A stretch of DNA of 64,000 nucleotides from JASLMY01 sp965226475 (GCA_965226475.1 CBDDDJ010000005.1:1798001-1862000), one strand, 5' to 3'; shown: positions 1-8,933, numbered from the stretch's first letter. Translations and numbers: made by a program. The notes: a model not told the origin generated them from the letters alone.

Positions 1-1045
1 CGATGATTGCATTCAACGGTGTCCTGAGTGCGTGGCTCATGTTTGCCAAAAACTCGGTCTTGGCGCGGTCGGCGGACTGGGCCTCCCGCATCGCATGCCA
101 CAATTTCATTTGACCAATGCGCAAGCGATAGAGAACGTTCCAGCCCAAAAGCCCGATACATAGAATGATGGCGAGCAGGCGCGGCAGGATGACGGAATGC
201 ACGTGGCGGCTGGGAAGTTCGAGGTGCCACGTCAAGGTGGCGAGACGACGGCCGTTCACCCCGATCAGTGGCGATTCCAGTTCCCCGGAATTTACATCGC
301 CGGAAACAAGACCGAGACCCTTGAGCCCGAAGTCGTTCGCGATGGACTTCAAGAGTTCTTCGTCGATTGGCCGCATGAAGACGGCGAGGTAGGCGTTCTT
401 CGGCGTAACGGCGGCCTTATTCGACAACTCCTCGGTATGGGGATGGATTATTCGAACCGCCGCAATATACGGTATCCCGCCCATTTCGACCAGGCCGCCG
501 ACCGCCGGGAATTCACCCTTGATCATGTCACGCGCCTGTCGGACCAATTTATCGAAACCGCCCACGACATGGCTGTCGAAGTTCAAATCATCCAGGCCCT
601 CGTGAATCGTCGAATCGTGCATATCCCGGACCGTCCTGTCATCCGGCCCGATTACGAAGGAGGCGGTGATCCCGAACGTATCGCGGAGGTAGGCGCCGTT
701 ACCGTGATTTTCATCGTACCAGGCTGGATTGAATGTTTCGGCCAGGTTCTTGTAGGCATCATCCCAATAGGTATAGTCCGTCATCGTCTTTTTCAAATTT
801 CTCAGCTGCGCGCCGAGCGCGGCGCCGGCGAGATCACGCGAGTGGTCGAGTGCGATTTCGTCCTGGCGCTTCGCCGACCAGAACAACAAGACCAGGGTCA
901 TCGTCAAGCTGAGCAGAAGCAAGGTGGCCAACGTCAATATCGTAGTCGACGGGCGATAAAGAGACGCGCCCTGCGCGAATTGTCGTAGATGGTGTTTCAG
1001 CGTTCCGAGACTCGTCGATCCCGGCGCTATTTCTTGTGGTCCCAT
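1..1045 (-). CDS. CHASE4-domain sensor histidine kinase, 5' part only
   Basis: Membrane sensor kinase running off the left edge. Read on the minus strand, the chosen ATG gives a short cytoplasmic N-terminus, a hydrophobic segment near residues 37-57, then an extracytoplasmic domain with the CHASE4-like signature DYTYWDDAY and a stretch ending in FMRPIDEELL. A second membrane segment (about residues 290-305) precedes the HisKA motif FLANMSHALRTPLNAI, whose His is near residue 338 and would be autophosphorylated. The ATPase domain lies outside the window. One unusual point is Ala in place of the common Glu after the phospho-acceptor His (SHALRTP rather than SHELRTP). The start codon is uncertain because no strong ribosome binding site is visible. 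The ligand is unknown, and no response regulator is visible on this side. Confidence 0.85.
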   Translation of the reverse strand, partial: MGPQEIAPGSTSLGTLKHHLRQFAQGASLYRPSTTILTLATLLLLSLTMTLVLLFWSAKRQDEIALDHSRDLAGAALGAQLRNLKKTMTDYTYWDDAYKNLAETFNPAWYDENHGNGAYLRDTFGITASFVIGPDDRTVRDMHDSTIHEGLDDLNFDSHVVGGFDKLVRQARDMIKGEFPAVGGLVEMGGIPYIAAVRIIHPHTEELSNKAAVTPKNAYLAVFMRPIDEELLKSIANDFGLKGLGLVSGDVNSGELESPLIGVNGRRLATLTWHLELPSRHVHSVILPRLLAIILCIGLLGWNVLYRLRIGQMKLWHAMREAQSADRAKTEFLANMSHALRTPLNAII

Positions 1046-1229
1046 ACCCACCCACATGCATTCATGTCGAATATTCGAAAAAGCCCGGAAACGTTAACGA
1101 CCAATGCCCTTGCCCATCTGGAGAGCCAAACGCGTGGAACGACCGTCGCCCGGGGCCCGAGCCAACCGACCGCCGCCCGCATCGTCGAGCGCATGGGCAA
1201 GACCATCGCGGCGCACCGAGGCATGCGGG

Positions 1230-2600
1230 TTAGGCCAGTCCATGGGCCAGCTCCATCTCGCTCAACGCGCCGTCGACGATGGCGACGATCCGCCCGACCT
1301 CGTCGGCCGTGATGCAAAGCGGCGGGCAGAGGTTGATAATCGTGCCAGCGCGGGTCGGCAGGCCCAGGTCGCGGAGGCTGGTGGCCAGCGTCTTCAGTTC
1401 CGGGCCGTCGTCGGCGAACTTGGCCTTGCTCTCCCGGTCCTTCACGACCTCGACGCCGGCGATGAGGCCTAGGCCGCGCACGTCGCCGATGGTGGGGTGC
1501 TTGGTGCGCAAGCCCTCCAGCCCCTCCAGCAGCAGCGCGCCCATCGTGGCGGCGTTCTCCACCAGCCCCTCGCGCTCGATGATGTCGAGGTTGGCGAGCG
1601 CGGCGGCGGCCGCCACCGGATGGCCACCGAAGGTCAGGAGGTGGGAGAGGCTGTTTTCGTCGGCGAAGGCCTCCACCACATGGGGACGGCACATGACGCC
1701 GCCCATCGGCACATAGCCGCTGGTCAGCCCCTTGGCCATGGTCAGCATGTCGCCGACCACGCCGAAGTGCTCGCTGGCGAACATGCGCCCAGTGCGGCCG
1801 AAGCCGTTGATGACCTCGTCGGTGATCAGCAACACGCCATGGCTGTCGCAGATCTCGCGAAGGCGCGTCCAATAGCCCTCCGGCGGCACGACGATCCCGT
1901 TCGACGCACTGATCGGCTCGGCGATGACGGCGGCGACGGTCTCCGGGTTCTCGTAGGCGATCATCTGGCCGATCTGGTCGGCGCAAAGTAGGTCGCAGGC
2001 GGGAAAACTCGCCCGGAAGTCGCAGCGATAGCAATAGGGGGGCGAGGCGTGCAGCACGCCCGGCATAAAGGGGCCGTGGTAGGGCTCGCTCGCCGGCCGG
2101 GTGCCGCTGATGCTCATCGCCGCATAGGTGCCGCCATGGTAGGAGCCGCGCCGGCCGATGACCTTCTGCCGCTTAGGCTTGCCCCGGTGGTAATGGTACT
2201 GGCGGGCGATCTTGATCGCGCTCTCCACCGCCTCGGAGCCGCCGGAGCAGAAGAAGACGGTGTTCTGGTCGCCGGGCGTGATTTGGGCCAGCAGTTCCGC
2301 CAGCTGGATCGCCGGAATCGTGGTCGCGGCGGTGGAGCTGGCGTAGGCGAGCGTCGCGGCCTGGCGGGCGATCGCCTCGCCGATCTCCGCCCGTCCGTGG
2401 CCGACGTTCACCAGCCAGAGCCCTGCGAGGCCGTCGATATAGCGCTTGCCATCGATGTCGGTGACCCAGATGCCGTCGCCCTCGACGAGGACCTTCTTGG
2501 CCTGATCGCTAGCGAGCGCGCCATGGGGCGAGGAATGCATGAAAAGATGTTCGGCGCCCGACGTCTTGAGCGCATCCTGGTTCGAGGCGGTGTCGTTCAT
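1230..2600 (-). CDS. Class III PLP-dependent aminotransferase (omega-aminotransferase type)
   Basis: 456-residue fold-type I aminotransferase, full length for the class III family (omega-amino acid:pyruvate and similar enzymes). Visible signatures are the phosphate-binding FCSGGSEAVE, the aromatic-stacking region SYHGGTYAAM, the PLP-pyridine Asp in LITDEVINGFGRTG, and the Schiff-base Lys near residue 290 in TMAKGLTSGYVPMGG. The family moves an amino group from an omega-amine to a keto acid, usually pyruvate; the amine substrate cannot be read from the sequence. The gene is divergent from the CoA transferase at 2734, with about 130 bp between them that could hold both promoters. A class IV aminotransferase lies 1.4 kb away, so amine or amino acid catabolism is a reasonable inference for this block. 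Confidence 0.9.
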   Translation of the reverse strand: MNDTASNQDALKTSGAEHLFMHSSPHGALASDQAKKVLVEGDGIWVTDIDGKRYIDGLAGLWLVNVGHGRAEIGEAIARQAATLAYASSTAATTIPAIQLAELLAQITPGDQNTVFFCSGGSEAVESAIKIARQYHYHRGKPKRQKVIGRRGSYHGGTYAAMSISGTRPASEPYHGPFMPGVLHASPPYCYRCDFRASFPACDLLCADQIGQMIAYENPETVAAVIAEPISASNGIVVPPEGYWTRLREICDSHGVLLITDEVINGFGRTGRMFASEHFGVVGDMLTMAKGLTSGYVPMGGVMCRPHVVEAFADENSLSHLLTFGGHPVAAAAALANLDIIEREGLVENAATMGALLLEGLEGLRTKHPTIGDVRGLGLIAGVEVVKDRESKAKFADDGPELKTLATSLRDLGLPTRAGTIINLCPPLCITADEVGRIVAIVDGALSEMELAHGLA

Positions 2601-2733
2601 GGCCGAAAGCTCCGAAGCTGTTCCTCACGGAGCCTAATCCAATTCCCGGCGCGCCGCATCGCGCGGATTGATTCTCGGTCTCCGCTGGTCGAGTGTTACC
2701 TCCACGCAGCGGCAAAGCCGAAGGAGAACCCTC

Positions 2734-3945
2734 ATGTCCGGACCGTTGGAAGGTATTCGCGTCCTCGAACTCATCCGGGTCGGACCCGGCGCCTATTGCT
2801 CCATGATGCTGGGCGACATGGGGGCGGAGGTCCTGAAGATCGAGACCCCGCCGAGCGGCCAGCTCGCCGGCTCCGGCACCTCGCCCGGTCCCGAGCAGGC
2901 CAAGCGGCTCGCCACCAGCTACACCAACCGCAACAAGAAGAGCCTGACCTTGAACCTCAAGAGCGAGGAGGGGCAGGCGGTGCTGCACCGGCTGGTGAAG
3001 GACTACGACGTGTTGGTGGAGGGGTTTCGGCCGGGCGTCATGGCCCGCCTCGGCGGCGACTATGAGACCCTGTCGGCGATCAACCCGCGCCTCGTCTACT
3101 GTTCGCTCTCCGGCTTCGGCCAGGACGGGCCCTACAAGAGTTTCCCGGCACACGACCTGAATTATCTCTCGCTCGCCGGCGTCTTGAATCTGCTGGGGGA
3201 GCCGGGCCGCAGGCCGGCGATCCCCCTGAACCTGGTGGCCGATTTCGCCGGCGCCTCGATGCACGGCGCGCTCGGCATTATGTTCGCCCTCTTCGCCCGC
3301 GAGCGGACCGGCAAGGGCCAGCATGTTGATGTCTCCTACCTCGATACCACGATCGCCCTGATGGCGGCGACGCCGAACGTGCAGGGCTATCTCGCCGAGG
3401 GCGTGGTGCCCGAGCGCGGCAAGGGCGTCTTCGCCGGCAATCACGTCTATTACGGCTCCTACGAAACCAAGAACGGCAAGCTCGTCACTATCGCCTGCAC
3501 CGAGCCCCATCTCTGGGGCAACTTCTGCGACGCCGTCGGCAAGCCGCACCTGAAGGCTTGCGCGCAGAAGGGCGGCGAGTTCGCCGAGTTCGCCGGCCAG
3601 GCGCACGCGGAAGCGCGGGCCGAGCTGGAGCCGATGTTCCTCACCAAGACCCGCGAGGAGTGGTTCGAGATCTTGACCAAGGCCGACGTCTGCGTCGGCA
3701 AGGTCTACGACGTGCCCGAGGTGTTCGACGATCCCCACGTCAAGCATCGTGGCATGTCGCTGGAGCTGGAGCACCCCGTCGCCGGCAAGGTGACGCAGGC
3801 GGGCGTGCCGATCAAACTCTCGGCGACGCCGGGCGGCGTGCGCGGCTTCGCGCCCTCGATCGGCGCGGACACGGAGAATGTGCTGGCCGCGGTCGGCTAC
3901 GGCGCCGAGGAGATCCAGGCGCTCCGACAAAGCAAGGTCGTCTAG
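2734..3945 (+). CDS. CaiB/BaiF family (class III) CoA transferase
   Basis: 403-residue CoA transferase. The start at 2734 is chosen because AAGGAG lies about 8 bases upstream and the family N-terminus (GPLEGIRVLEL) begins there; a longer in-frame ORF upstream lacks homology. The Rossmann-like front half has LGDMGAEVLKIE, followed by NRNKKSLTLNLK and the conserved Asp in VADFAGASMHG, the position that forms the acyl anhydride in this family. These enzymes transfer CoA between carboxylic acids without a ping-pong CoA-enzyme step. Substrate not predictable. It is followed after only 13 bp by a class IV aminotransferase, so the two are probably cotranscribed. Confidence 0.9.
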   Translation: MSGPLEGIRVLELIRVGPGAYCSMMLGDMGAEVLKIETPPSGQLAGSGTSPGPEQAKRLATSYTNRNKKSLTLNLKSEEGQAVLHRLVKDYDVLVEGFRPGVMARLGGDYETLSAINPRLVYCSLSGFGQDGPYKSFPAHDLNYLSLAGVLNLLGEPGRRPAIPLNLVADFAGASMHGALGIMFALFARERTGKGQHVDVSYLDTTIALMAATPNVQGYLAEGVVPERGKGVFAGNHVYYGSYETKNGKLVTIACTEPHLWGNFCDAVGKPHLKACAQKGGEFAEFAGQAHAEARAELEPMFLTKTREEWFEILTKADVCVGKVYDVPEVFDDPHVKHRGMSLELEHPVAGKVTQAGVPIKLSATPGGVRGFAPSIGADTENVLAAVGYGAEEIQALRQSKVV

Positions 3946-3958
3946 CGGCGGCGGGCGC

Positions 3959-4891
3959 ATGGTGGAAGCGGCCGCCCCGGACTATTCCAATCTCGTCGTC
4001 TATCGGAACGGCGAATTCGTGCCATGGGACGAGGCCCGCGTGCACGTCTTCGAGCCGGTGGTAAAATACGGCGCCGGCGCCTTCGAGGGCGCGCGCGGCT
4101 ATTGGAACGCCGACGAGGAGCGGCTCTACCTTTTCCGCCTGGCCGAGCACATGGCGCGGTTCGAGCTGACGCAAAGGATCATGGGTTTCGAGACCATCGT
4201 ATCCGGCGCGGAGATGGCCGAGGCGACGATCGAACTGATGCGCCGGAACGGTTTCCGCGAGGCCGTGCACGTGCGCCAGATGGCCTATGTCGCGGGCTGG
4301 GGCGGCTCGGGCGCCACGGGGCCGATTGAGACGAGCATCGTCGCGATCCCGCGCGGTTCCTCGCCCCTGGTCGAAAGCGGCTGCCGGGCCGCCGTCTCCT
4401 CCTGGCGGCGGATCTCCGATGCCGCGTTGCCGCCGCGCGCCAAGTCGACCGCCAACTACGGCAACGCGCGGCTCGCCAGCGTCCAGGCCAAGCGCGACGG
4501 CTACGATGCCGCGCTTCAGCTGACCGAGCGCGGCAAGGTGTCGGAGGGCGAGGGCATGTGCGTCTTTCTTGTCCGCGATGGTGTCGCCGTCACCCCCTCG
4601 GTCACCAGCGACATCCTCAAAGGCATCACCCGCGACGCGGTGATCCACATCCTGCGCGAGGACCTGGATGTCGAGGTGGTCGAACGCGAGGTCGACCGCA
4701 CGGAATTCCATGCCGCCAGCGAAGCCTTCTTTTGCGGCACCGCCTGGGAGGTGACGCCCGTGAAAGCGCTCGACGGCAGCGCCATCGGCGCCGGCCTGCC
4801 GGGCGCGCTGACCCGCCGCCTGCAAGCGCGGTACTTCGACATCGTCCACGGCGCGACGCCCGACACCCGCAGCTGGCTCACCGCCGTCTGA
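3959..4891 (+). CDS. Class IV aminotransferase (branched-chain aminotransferase-like)
   Basis: 310-residue fold-type IV PLP enzyme similar to IlvE and D-amino acid transaminases. The ATG at 3959 follows a GGCGGCGGGC stretch and matches the family N-terminus. Features: FEGARGYW near the start, the Schiff-base Lys near residue 162 in AKSTANYGNARL, GYDAALQLTERGKVSEGEG (cofactor phosphate contact), and TSDILKGITRDAVI. The pattern is typical of branched-chain aminotransferases, but the KSTANYG segment and gene context (next to a CaiB CoA transferase rather than leucine or valine genes) suggest a catabolic or specialised substrate. Cotranscription with the upstream gene is likely from the short gap. 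Confidence 0.85.
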   Translation: MVEAAAPDYSNLVVYRNGEFVPWDEARVHVFEPVVKYGAGAFEGARGYWNADEERLYLFRLAEHMARFELTQRIMGFETIVSGAEMAEATIELMRRNGFREAVHVRQMAYVAGWGGSGATGPIETSIVAIPRGSSPLVESGCRAAVSSWRRISDAALPPRAKSTANYGNARLASVQAKRDGYDAALQLTERGKVSEGEGMCVFLVRDGVAVTPSVTSDILKGITRDAVIHILREDLDVEVVEREVDRTEFHAASEAFFCGTAWEVTPVKALDGSAIGAGLPGALTRRLQARYFDIVHGATPDTRSWLTAV

Positions 4892-4894
4892 CGA

Positions 4895-5785
4895 TCAGCT
4901 GCGAATTCCGACGGGCTGTTCCGGCGGCGTGAAGGAGAGGTAGTCGCCGAAATGCAGGACGCGGCCGCGCACGCCGGCGATCTCGCTCGGGTGCAGCGTG
5001 ACGCTCGGGCCGTCGAGGCGGACGTGATCCGCGCGCCCCGCGACCCATTCGTCGGCCGGCAGCAGGGTGCTGGCCAGGCGGTTGAGGCCGCGGTTGAAAT
5101 AGTGGTGCGGCAGGCAGATCTTGGCGCGGCAGCGCTCCAGGATCTCGTCCGCCTGATCGTAGGTCAGGATGTGGCGGGAGCCGTCGATTGGCAGCAAGGC
5201 AACGTCGATCTCGCCGATCGCCCGCCAGACGCTCTCGGGCGGGTCGGGCCGGTTGTCGCCCCAGTGCATGATCCGCAAGCCGCCCGCCTCGATGATCAGG
5301 ATGTTGTTGTCGAAGCTGCGGGGGTTGTCGGGCGGGCGCACGGTGAAGCCGCGCGATTCCAGATAGTTGCCGACATCGAACAGGCAGCCGGAGAAGTCCC
5401 AGACATGCTTGTCGGCGATCCCCCGGATGGCGACGTCGGCGAAGCGGAACTCGCCGGCGATCCGGTCCAGCAGCATGCTGGCCGACAGCAGATGCAGCGC
5501 GTCGTGGTCGAAATGCGCGTGCGTCGAAAGGCCAATGTCGACCTCCATCGTCGGCAGCCGGTGCAGGTACCATTGGCCCTCCGCGCCGCCGGGCAGGTTG
5601 CGCCAGGGATCGATGAAGAGCGTCAGGCCGGCCAGCGTGGTGACGCGGAAGGCGGAGCCGCCGAAGAAGTCGAAGATGACCTTGCCCGGCGCGAGCACGA
5701 TCGAGCCGCGATCCTGCAACGCCATCACATGATTGTGGTTCTCGCCCTGCTTCCAGGCCCAGGGGCCGGTGTCCTGCTCGGCCAT
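4895..5785 (-). CDS. Metallo-beta-lactamase-fold hydrolase, UlaG/YtnP-like
   Basis: 296-residue protein with the metal-binding STHAHFDHD motif (HxHxDH) near residue 90, a later MHWGDN and a C-terminal PHHYFN, consistent with a dinuclear-metal hydrolase of the UlaG-like branch (related to L-ascorbate-6-phosphate lactonase). The start at 5785 is chosen because the sequence upstream in the same frame is a shadow of the next gene. It converges with the class IV aminotransferase, with only three bases between the stop codons. The Ldh-family gene sits 13 bp upstream on the same strand, so SnoaL-like protein, Ldh and hydrolase probably form one operon. Substrate not predictable. Confidence 0.82.
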   Translation of the reverse strand: MAEQDTGPWAWKQGENHNHVMALQDRGSIVLAPGKVIFDFFGGSAFRVTTLAGLTLFIDPWRNLPGGAEGQWYLHRLPTMEVDIGLSTHAHFDHDALHLLSASMLLDRIAGEFRFADVAIRGIADKHVWDFSGCLFDVGNYLESRGFTVRPPDNPRSFDNNILIIEAGGLRIMHWGDNRPDPPESVWRAIGEIDVALLPIDGSRHILTYDQADEILERCRAKICLPHHYFNRGLNRLASTLLPADEWVAGRADHVRLDGPSVTLHPSEIAGVRGRVLHFGDYLSFTPPEQPVGIRS

Positions 5786-5798
5786 GGCGCGTCCCGCC

Positions 5799-6806
5799 TC
5801 AGGCGCCACCCGCCAATTCGGCGATCTTCTCGTAGAGGGCGAGCGGAATTGTCGTGCCTCCCTTCTCGACCCTCGATCGGGCGGCGATCCGCCGATCGCC
5901 CGGCAGGCGGGCCTCGTGGTCCTCGACGATGCGGGCGAAGAAGCGTTCCACCCGCCAGGCGAAGCCGTCGCCGCCGAGGCGCATCGGATCGATGGCGATG
6001 ACGCATTCGCCGCAGCTGCTGGGGCCGCCGAAATCGTCCTGCTCCGCGACCTCGTAGCCGAAGTTGCCACCCGTCAGCCCGGCCGCCAGGATTTCCACCA
6101 TCATGGCTATCGAGGCGCCCTTGTAGCCGCCGAAGGCCAGCTGCACGCCACCGTTCAGGATGGCGTCGGGGTCGCTGGTCGGCTTGCCGTCGGCGTCGAG
6201 GCCGGCGGTCTCCGGCACCAGATGGCCGTCGCGCGCGGCGATCATGATCTCGCCCCGGGCCAGCGCCGCCGAGGCCTGGTCCCAGCACATCGGCGGGCCG
6301 TCGGCGCGCGGACAGGCGAAGGCCATCGGATTGGTGCCGTAAAGCGGCGTGCGTCCGCCCCACGGCGGGATGTAGCTCTTGGAGTTGACGAAGCCCATGG
6401 CGATCAGGTCGGCTTCCGCCAGGGGCTCGATATCCGGCCAGACGGCGGCAAAATGATAAGAACCGCGGATGCCGAGCACGGCGATGCCCTGGGCCTTGGT
6501 CTTCTCGATCAGCAGCGATCGGCCCGCGCGCATCGCCGGCGGAGCGAAGCCGCCCGCCGCGTCGACCGCGACCATGCCCGGCGCCACGTCTTCCACGATC
6601 GGGACGGCATTGCCGTCGGCGCGGCCGTTCACCAGGCTCGAGACATAGCCCGGAATGCGGAAGAGGCCGTGGCTGGCACAGGCGTTGAGTTCGGCCGAGG
6701 TCACCACGCCGGCGACGGCGGCGGCGTTCTCGTCCGAGGCGCCGTTGGCGGTGAGCGCCCGGGTCGCGAGGTCGCGGACCTCTTCTATACTGAGTGTCTT
6801 GGTCAT
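5799..6806 (-). CDS. Ldh family NAD(P)-dependent oxidoreductase (malate/lactate/ureidoglycolate dehydrogenase type)
   Basis: 335-residue member of the LDH2/MDH2 family, which includes malate and lactate dehydrogenases, ureidoglycolate dehydrogenase and delta-1-piperideine-2-carboxylate reductase. Signatures: SAELNACASHGLFRIPGY (the His of this block is catalytic in the family), RGSYHFAAV, PPWGGRTPLYGTNPMAF, and GYKGASIAMMVEIL, which contributes to cofactor and substrate binding. Length matches the family. The stop of the upstream SnoaL-like gene overlaps its ATG by four bases, indicating translational coupling. Keto-acid or imino-acid reduction is likely; exact substrate unknown. Confidence 0.88.
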   Translation of the reverse strand: MTKTLSIEEVRDLATRALTANGASDENAAAVAGVVTSAELNACASHGLFRIPGYVSSLVNGRADGNAVPIVEDVAPGMVAVDAAGGFAPPAMRAGRSLLIEKTKAQGIAVLGIRGSYHFAAVWPDIEPLAEADLIAMGFVNSKSYIPPWGGRTPLYGTNPMAFACPRADGPPMCWDQASAALARGEIMIAARDGHLVPETAGLDADGKPTSDPDAILNGGVQLAFGGYKGASIAMMVEILAAGLTGGNFGYEVAEQDDFGGPSSCGECVIAIDPMRLGGDGFAWRVERFFARIVEDHEARLPGDRRIAARSRVEKGGTTIPLALYEKIAELAGGA

Positions 6807-7297
6807 GCGTCGTCTCCCTTCGCTCTCTCGGCCGCCCGCCGGGTCGCGAGGGCCAGGACGTGGCGGTTGCCCCGGCTCCAGGTGACGGTGAGCCTGTATT
6901 CGGCGATACGCCAGCCCCGCTCCGTGGGCGCCAGTTCGTTAGTGTAGTAGCCGCCGACGGTATAGCTGTCGTCGCCCCGGTCGTTTATCAGGAAATGCTC
7001 CGCCCGGATGTAGGCGGTGCAGGTCGCCAGGTCGCCCCGGACGTCGTGCACGAGGTTGGCCATCATGTGCTGGGTCGCATCGCAACCGTCGATGGTCGAG
7101 GCGACGAGGGCGATCCAGTCGACCGCCGAGCCGCGAAACACCTCGCGCACGCCGAAGGAACGGAAGTCGGCGACCAAATTCTCGGTGAAGCAGTCGGCGA
7201 GCAGCGCCCAGTCGCGCAAGTCGATGGCGGTGGCATAGCGGTGCACCACGTCGCTGATTTCCGCCCGATCCAGCAACAGGCTAAGGTCATCGCTCAT
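6803..7297 (-). CDS. SnoaL/NTF2-like nuclear transport factor 2 family protein
   Basis: 164-residue single-domain protein with the SnoaL_4 pattern: an N-terminal helix DRAEISDVVHRYATAID, the YxxxxD-type motif DWALLADCFTE, a His in QHMMANLVHDV, and a C-terminal strand GWRIAEYRLTVTW. These alpha+beta cone proteins act as small cyclases, isomerases or non-catalytic binding partners in ring metabolism; function not assignable. It is the first gene of the SnoaL-Ldh-hydrolase set and overlaps the Ldh start by ATGA. Any promoter should lie in the 280 bp upstream, where no clear minus-strand promoter was recognised. Confidence 0.82.
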   Translation of the reverse strand: MSDDLSLLLDRAEISDVVHRYATAIDLRDWALLADCFTENLVADFRSFGVREVFRGSAVDWIALVASTIDGCDATQHMMANLVHDVRGDLATCTAYIRAEHFLINDRGDDSYTVGGYYTNELAPTERGWRIAEYRLTVTWSRGNRHVLALATRRAAERAKGDDA

Positions 7298-7352
7298 AGC
7301 CGCCTCGGCGCCTGTGGATCTTTCGCCGAACTATGCCGGCGACGATGACTTT

Positions 7353-7446
7353 GGGGGAGTCGGAAGACTCCATTACGGTTGGTCTGGACATGGTGTATCG
7401 CCTTTTGGGGATCGTGGCATGCCCAATCGAGAGAGTGGGCTTTTTT
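7353..7446 (+). ncRNA. Candidate small structured RNA between the SnoaL-like gene and the IS1595 copy
   Basis: The non-coding stretch shows three consecutive RNA-like elements on the plus strand: a perfect 6-bp stem closed by a GGAA tetraloop (7356-7371), a longer imperfect stem-loop (about 7389-7421, arms starting CATGGTG and ending GGCATG, with several G-U pairs), and a GCCCA/TGGGC hairpin followed by six T residues. The order resembles a compact bacterial sRNA ending in a Rho-independent terminator. No known family was recognised and no promoter could be assigned. It could also be a leader remnant of something displaced by the IS insertion at 7580. Confidence 0.3.
7421..7446 (+). terminator. 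Rho-independent terminator-like hairpin with T6 tract
   Basis: Stem GCCCA (7421-7425) and TGGGC (7436-7440) with a 10-base loop, followed at once by TTTTTT. It faces the plus strand, yet no plus-strand protein gene lies upstream; both neighbours on the left are minus strand. This is the main reason to suspect a small RNA here. Confidence 0.5.
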
Positions 7447-7579
7447 CTCGAATTGCCGGAACAGACGGCGCCGGAGCGCGTGGCCGGCGATCATCGTCGA
7501 CGGCGGCGCGATGTATCCCATCCAGGCGCTCTGGCCGGCGCCTCGGTCGGTCGAGGCCGGAATAGAGGGTAAAATAGAA

Positions 7580-8604
7580 GGCTCAATTCGTGAATTGTAT
7601 GCGTCACCTTGTTACGGCGGCGGCGAGGCAGGCTCGGTCATTGGCGCCGGGGGCGAGGCCGACGAGGTGGAACCAGCTCAGGTAGTTGTCCAGATAGCGG
7701 GTGGCGATGCCGCGGCGGGGACGCAGCAAGTCCTTCAACCGGCTGTGGCGGCTGTTCACCGTCTGCACATGCAGATCGCCCCGAACCCGTTCCCCCATCG
7801 AGCGGTTGAGTGCTTCGTGGCTCACCCCGAGCGCGGCGGCGCAAGGTGGATAGCTCGCGCCACCGTCGGAGACCAGCAGGGCGTCCTTCGCGACCACCGG
7901 GTCGAGAGCAGCCGTGAGCGCCGCCGCGTCGACCCTGGGCAGCACCGCGCTCACCGTCGTCCCGCTCCGGTCCGCCGCCATGAGAACCGGCACCTGCTCG
8001 CGCGAGAGGCCGCGCTTCTTCGCCTTGCCGCCCCGCCGCCGTGCCTTGCGTCCCAGCCCGCGCGCGCCCTTCCGGCTCTCCAGGACGTAGGTCTCGTCCG
8101 CTTCCACGATCCCCTTGAGCACCTCCGAATCGCTCCGCGCCGCCGCCAGAAACCGGTGACGCCAGCGGAACGCCGTGCTCACCGCCACGTCGCAGCGCGC
8201 CGCCGAGGCCTTCACCGTCTCCCCCTCCGCCAGCGACGCCCCGAACGACAGCCAGCGTTCCTTGTGGTGCAGGCCCGACAGCGGCGTACCGGTCAGCGCG
8301 TTGAAGGTCCTGCCGCAGCCCTTGCACTGGTAGCGCCGCAGACCCCGCGCCATACCGCGCGAAACCGCCCCTTCGCTCGCGCAGTGCGGACAGCGCCGGG
8401 CCTCGTCCACACCAAGCTCGATCGCGGCCTTCGATGCCTCGCCTTCGCTCCGGCCCGACAGCACCGCGAGCGCCTCGTGCCGCTGCACGCGCGTCAGCCC
8501 GCGCGCCGCCGAAAGCCACACCTGGAAACCCTTGCCGTCCATGACCCAACCTCCTGACGTTCCGGGCATTCTATCACAAATGCATACGTTTCACAAATTG
8601 AGCC
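7580..8604 (-). mobile_element. IS1595-type insertion sequence, copy A (complete)
   Basis: 1025-bp element with imperfect terminal inverted repeats beginning GGCTCAATT and continuing to about GTATGC, flanked by a perfect 8-bp target duplication AAATAGAA (7572-7579 and 8605-8612). An 8-bp duplication is usual for IS1595 elements. The second copy at 41776-42800 is the same length, in the opposite orientation, and nearly identical; the visible differences are in the terminal repeats and one codon upstream of the transposase start. Intact ends, duplication and ORF indicate recent movement. Confidence 0.92.
7604..8542 (-). CDS. IS1595-family transposase (copy A)
   Basis: 312 residues when started at the ATG at 8542, which has AGGAGG 7 bases upstream; a longer ORF starts inside the terminal region. 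N-terminal zinc ribbon (CPHC ... CKGCG, about residues 43-75), a helix-turn-helix stretch SAARCDVAVSTAFRWRHRF, then an ISXO2-like DDE domain with VEADETYVLES, a basic RRRGGKAKKRG patch, LLVSDGGASYP and a late HVQTVNSRHSRLKDLLRP. The order matches IS1595-group transposases. Product identical over almost its whole length to the copy at 41838-42776. Confidence 0.92.
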   Translation of the reverse strand: MDGKGFQVWLSAARGLTRVQRHEALAVLSGRSEGEASKAAIELGVDEARRCPHCASEGAVSRGMARGLRRYQCKGCGRTFNALTGTPLSGLHHKERWLSFGASLAEGETVKASAARCDVAVSTAFRWRHRFLAAARSDSEVLKGIVEADETYVLESRKGARGLGRKARRRGGKAKKRGLSREQVPVLMAADRSGTTVSAVLPRVDAAALTAALDPVVAKDALLVSDGGASYPPCAAALGVSHEALNRSMGERVRGDLHVQTVNSRHSRLKDLLRPRRGIATRYLDNYLSWFHLVGLAPGANDRACLAAAVTR

Positions 8605-8729
8605 AAATAGAAAGCTTCACATTTTCAGGCGAGTAGGTCACACTTCCGGGCGAGTCGGGCGAGGGGGCGCCGCTCCGCCCATGCCGACATCGAGAGACTT
8701 TCCGGGTACAAGTGAAGGGATGAAAGAAC

Positions 8730-8933
8730 ATGCGTGTCGGCGATATGCCCCTTTGGGGAATCCTGGTCGGTTTATTACCGGCCGTCGTGGTCAAGCTTCC
8801 TTACATGAACATGGGCTGGGGCGCGGCGTTCCTGACCTATCTCGCGGTCACGGCCGTGGTGGCGATCCTGTGGCAGCTCGATAAGCTCGACCATGCCATC
8901 CGGGATACCTCCAAGGATTCCTCGGACGACTAG
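8730..8933 (+). CDS. Small hypothetical membrane protein
   Basis: 67 residues with two hydrophobic segments (WGILVGLLPAVVV and AAFLTYLAVTAVVAILW) and a charged, acidic C-terminus ending KDSSDD. A GAAAGAA stretch precedes the ATG. No family recognised. It stands alone between the IS1595 copy and the TPP enzyme gene. Codon use is GC-rich like the neighbours, and the two-segment layout with a soluble tail looks like a real small membrane protein rather than a chance ORF. Confidence 0.55.
   Translation: MRVGDMPLWGILVGLLPAVVVKLPYMNMGWGAAFLTYLAVTAVVAILWQLDKLDHAIRDTSKDSSDD

Noticed and set aside
2509..3960. 483-codon minus-strand frame opposite the CaiB CoA transferase
   Set aside because: Shadow ORF; the plus-strand gene has a ribosome binding site and family motifs.
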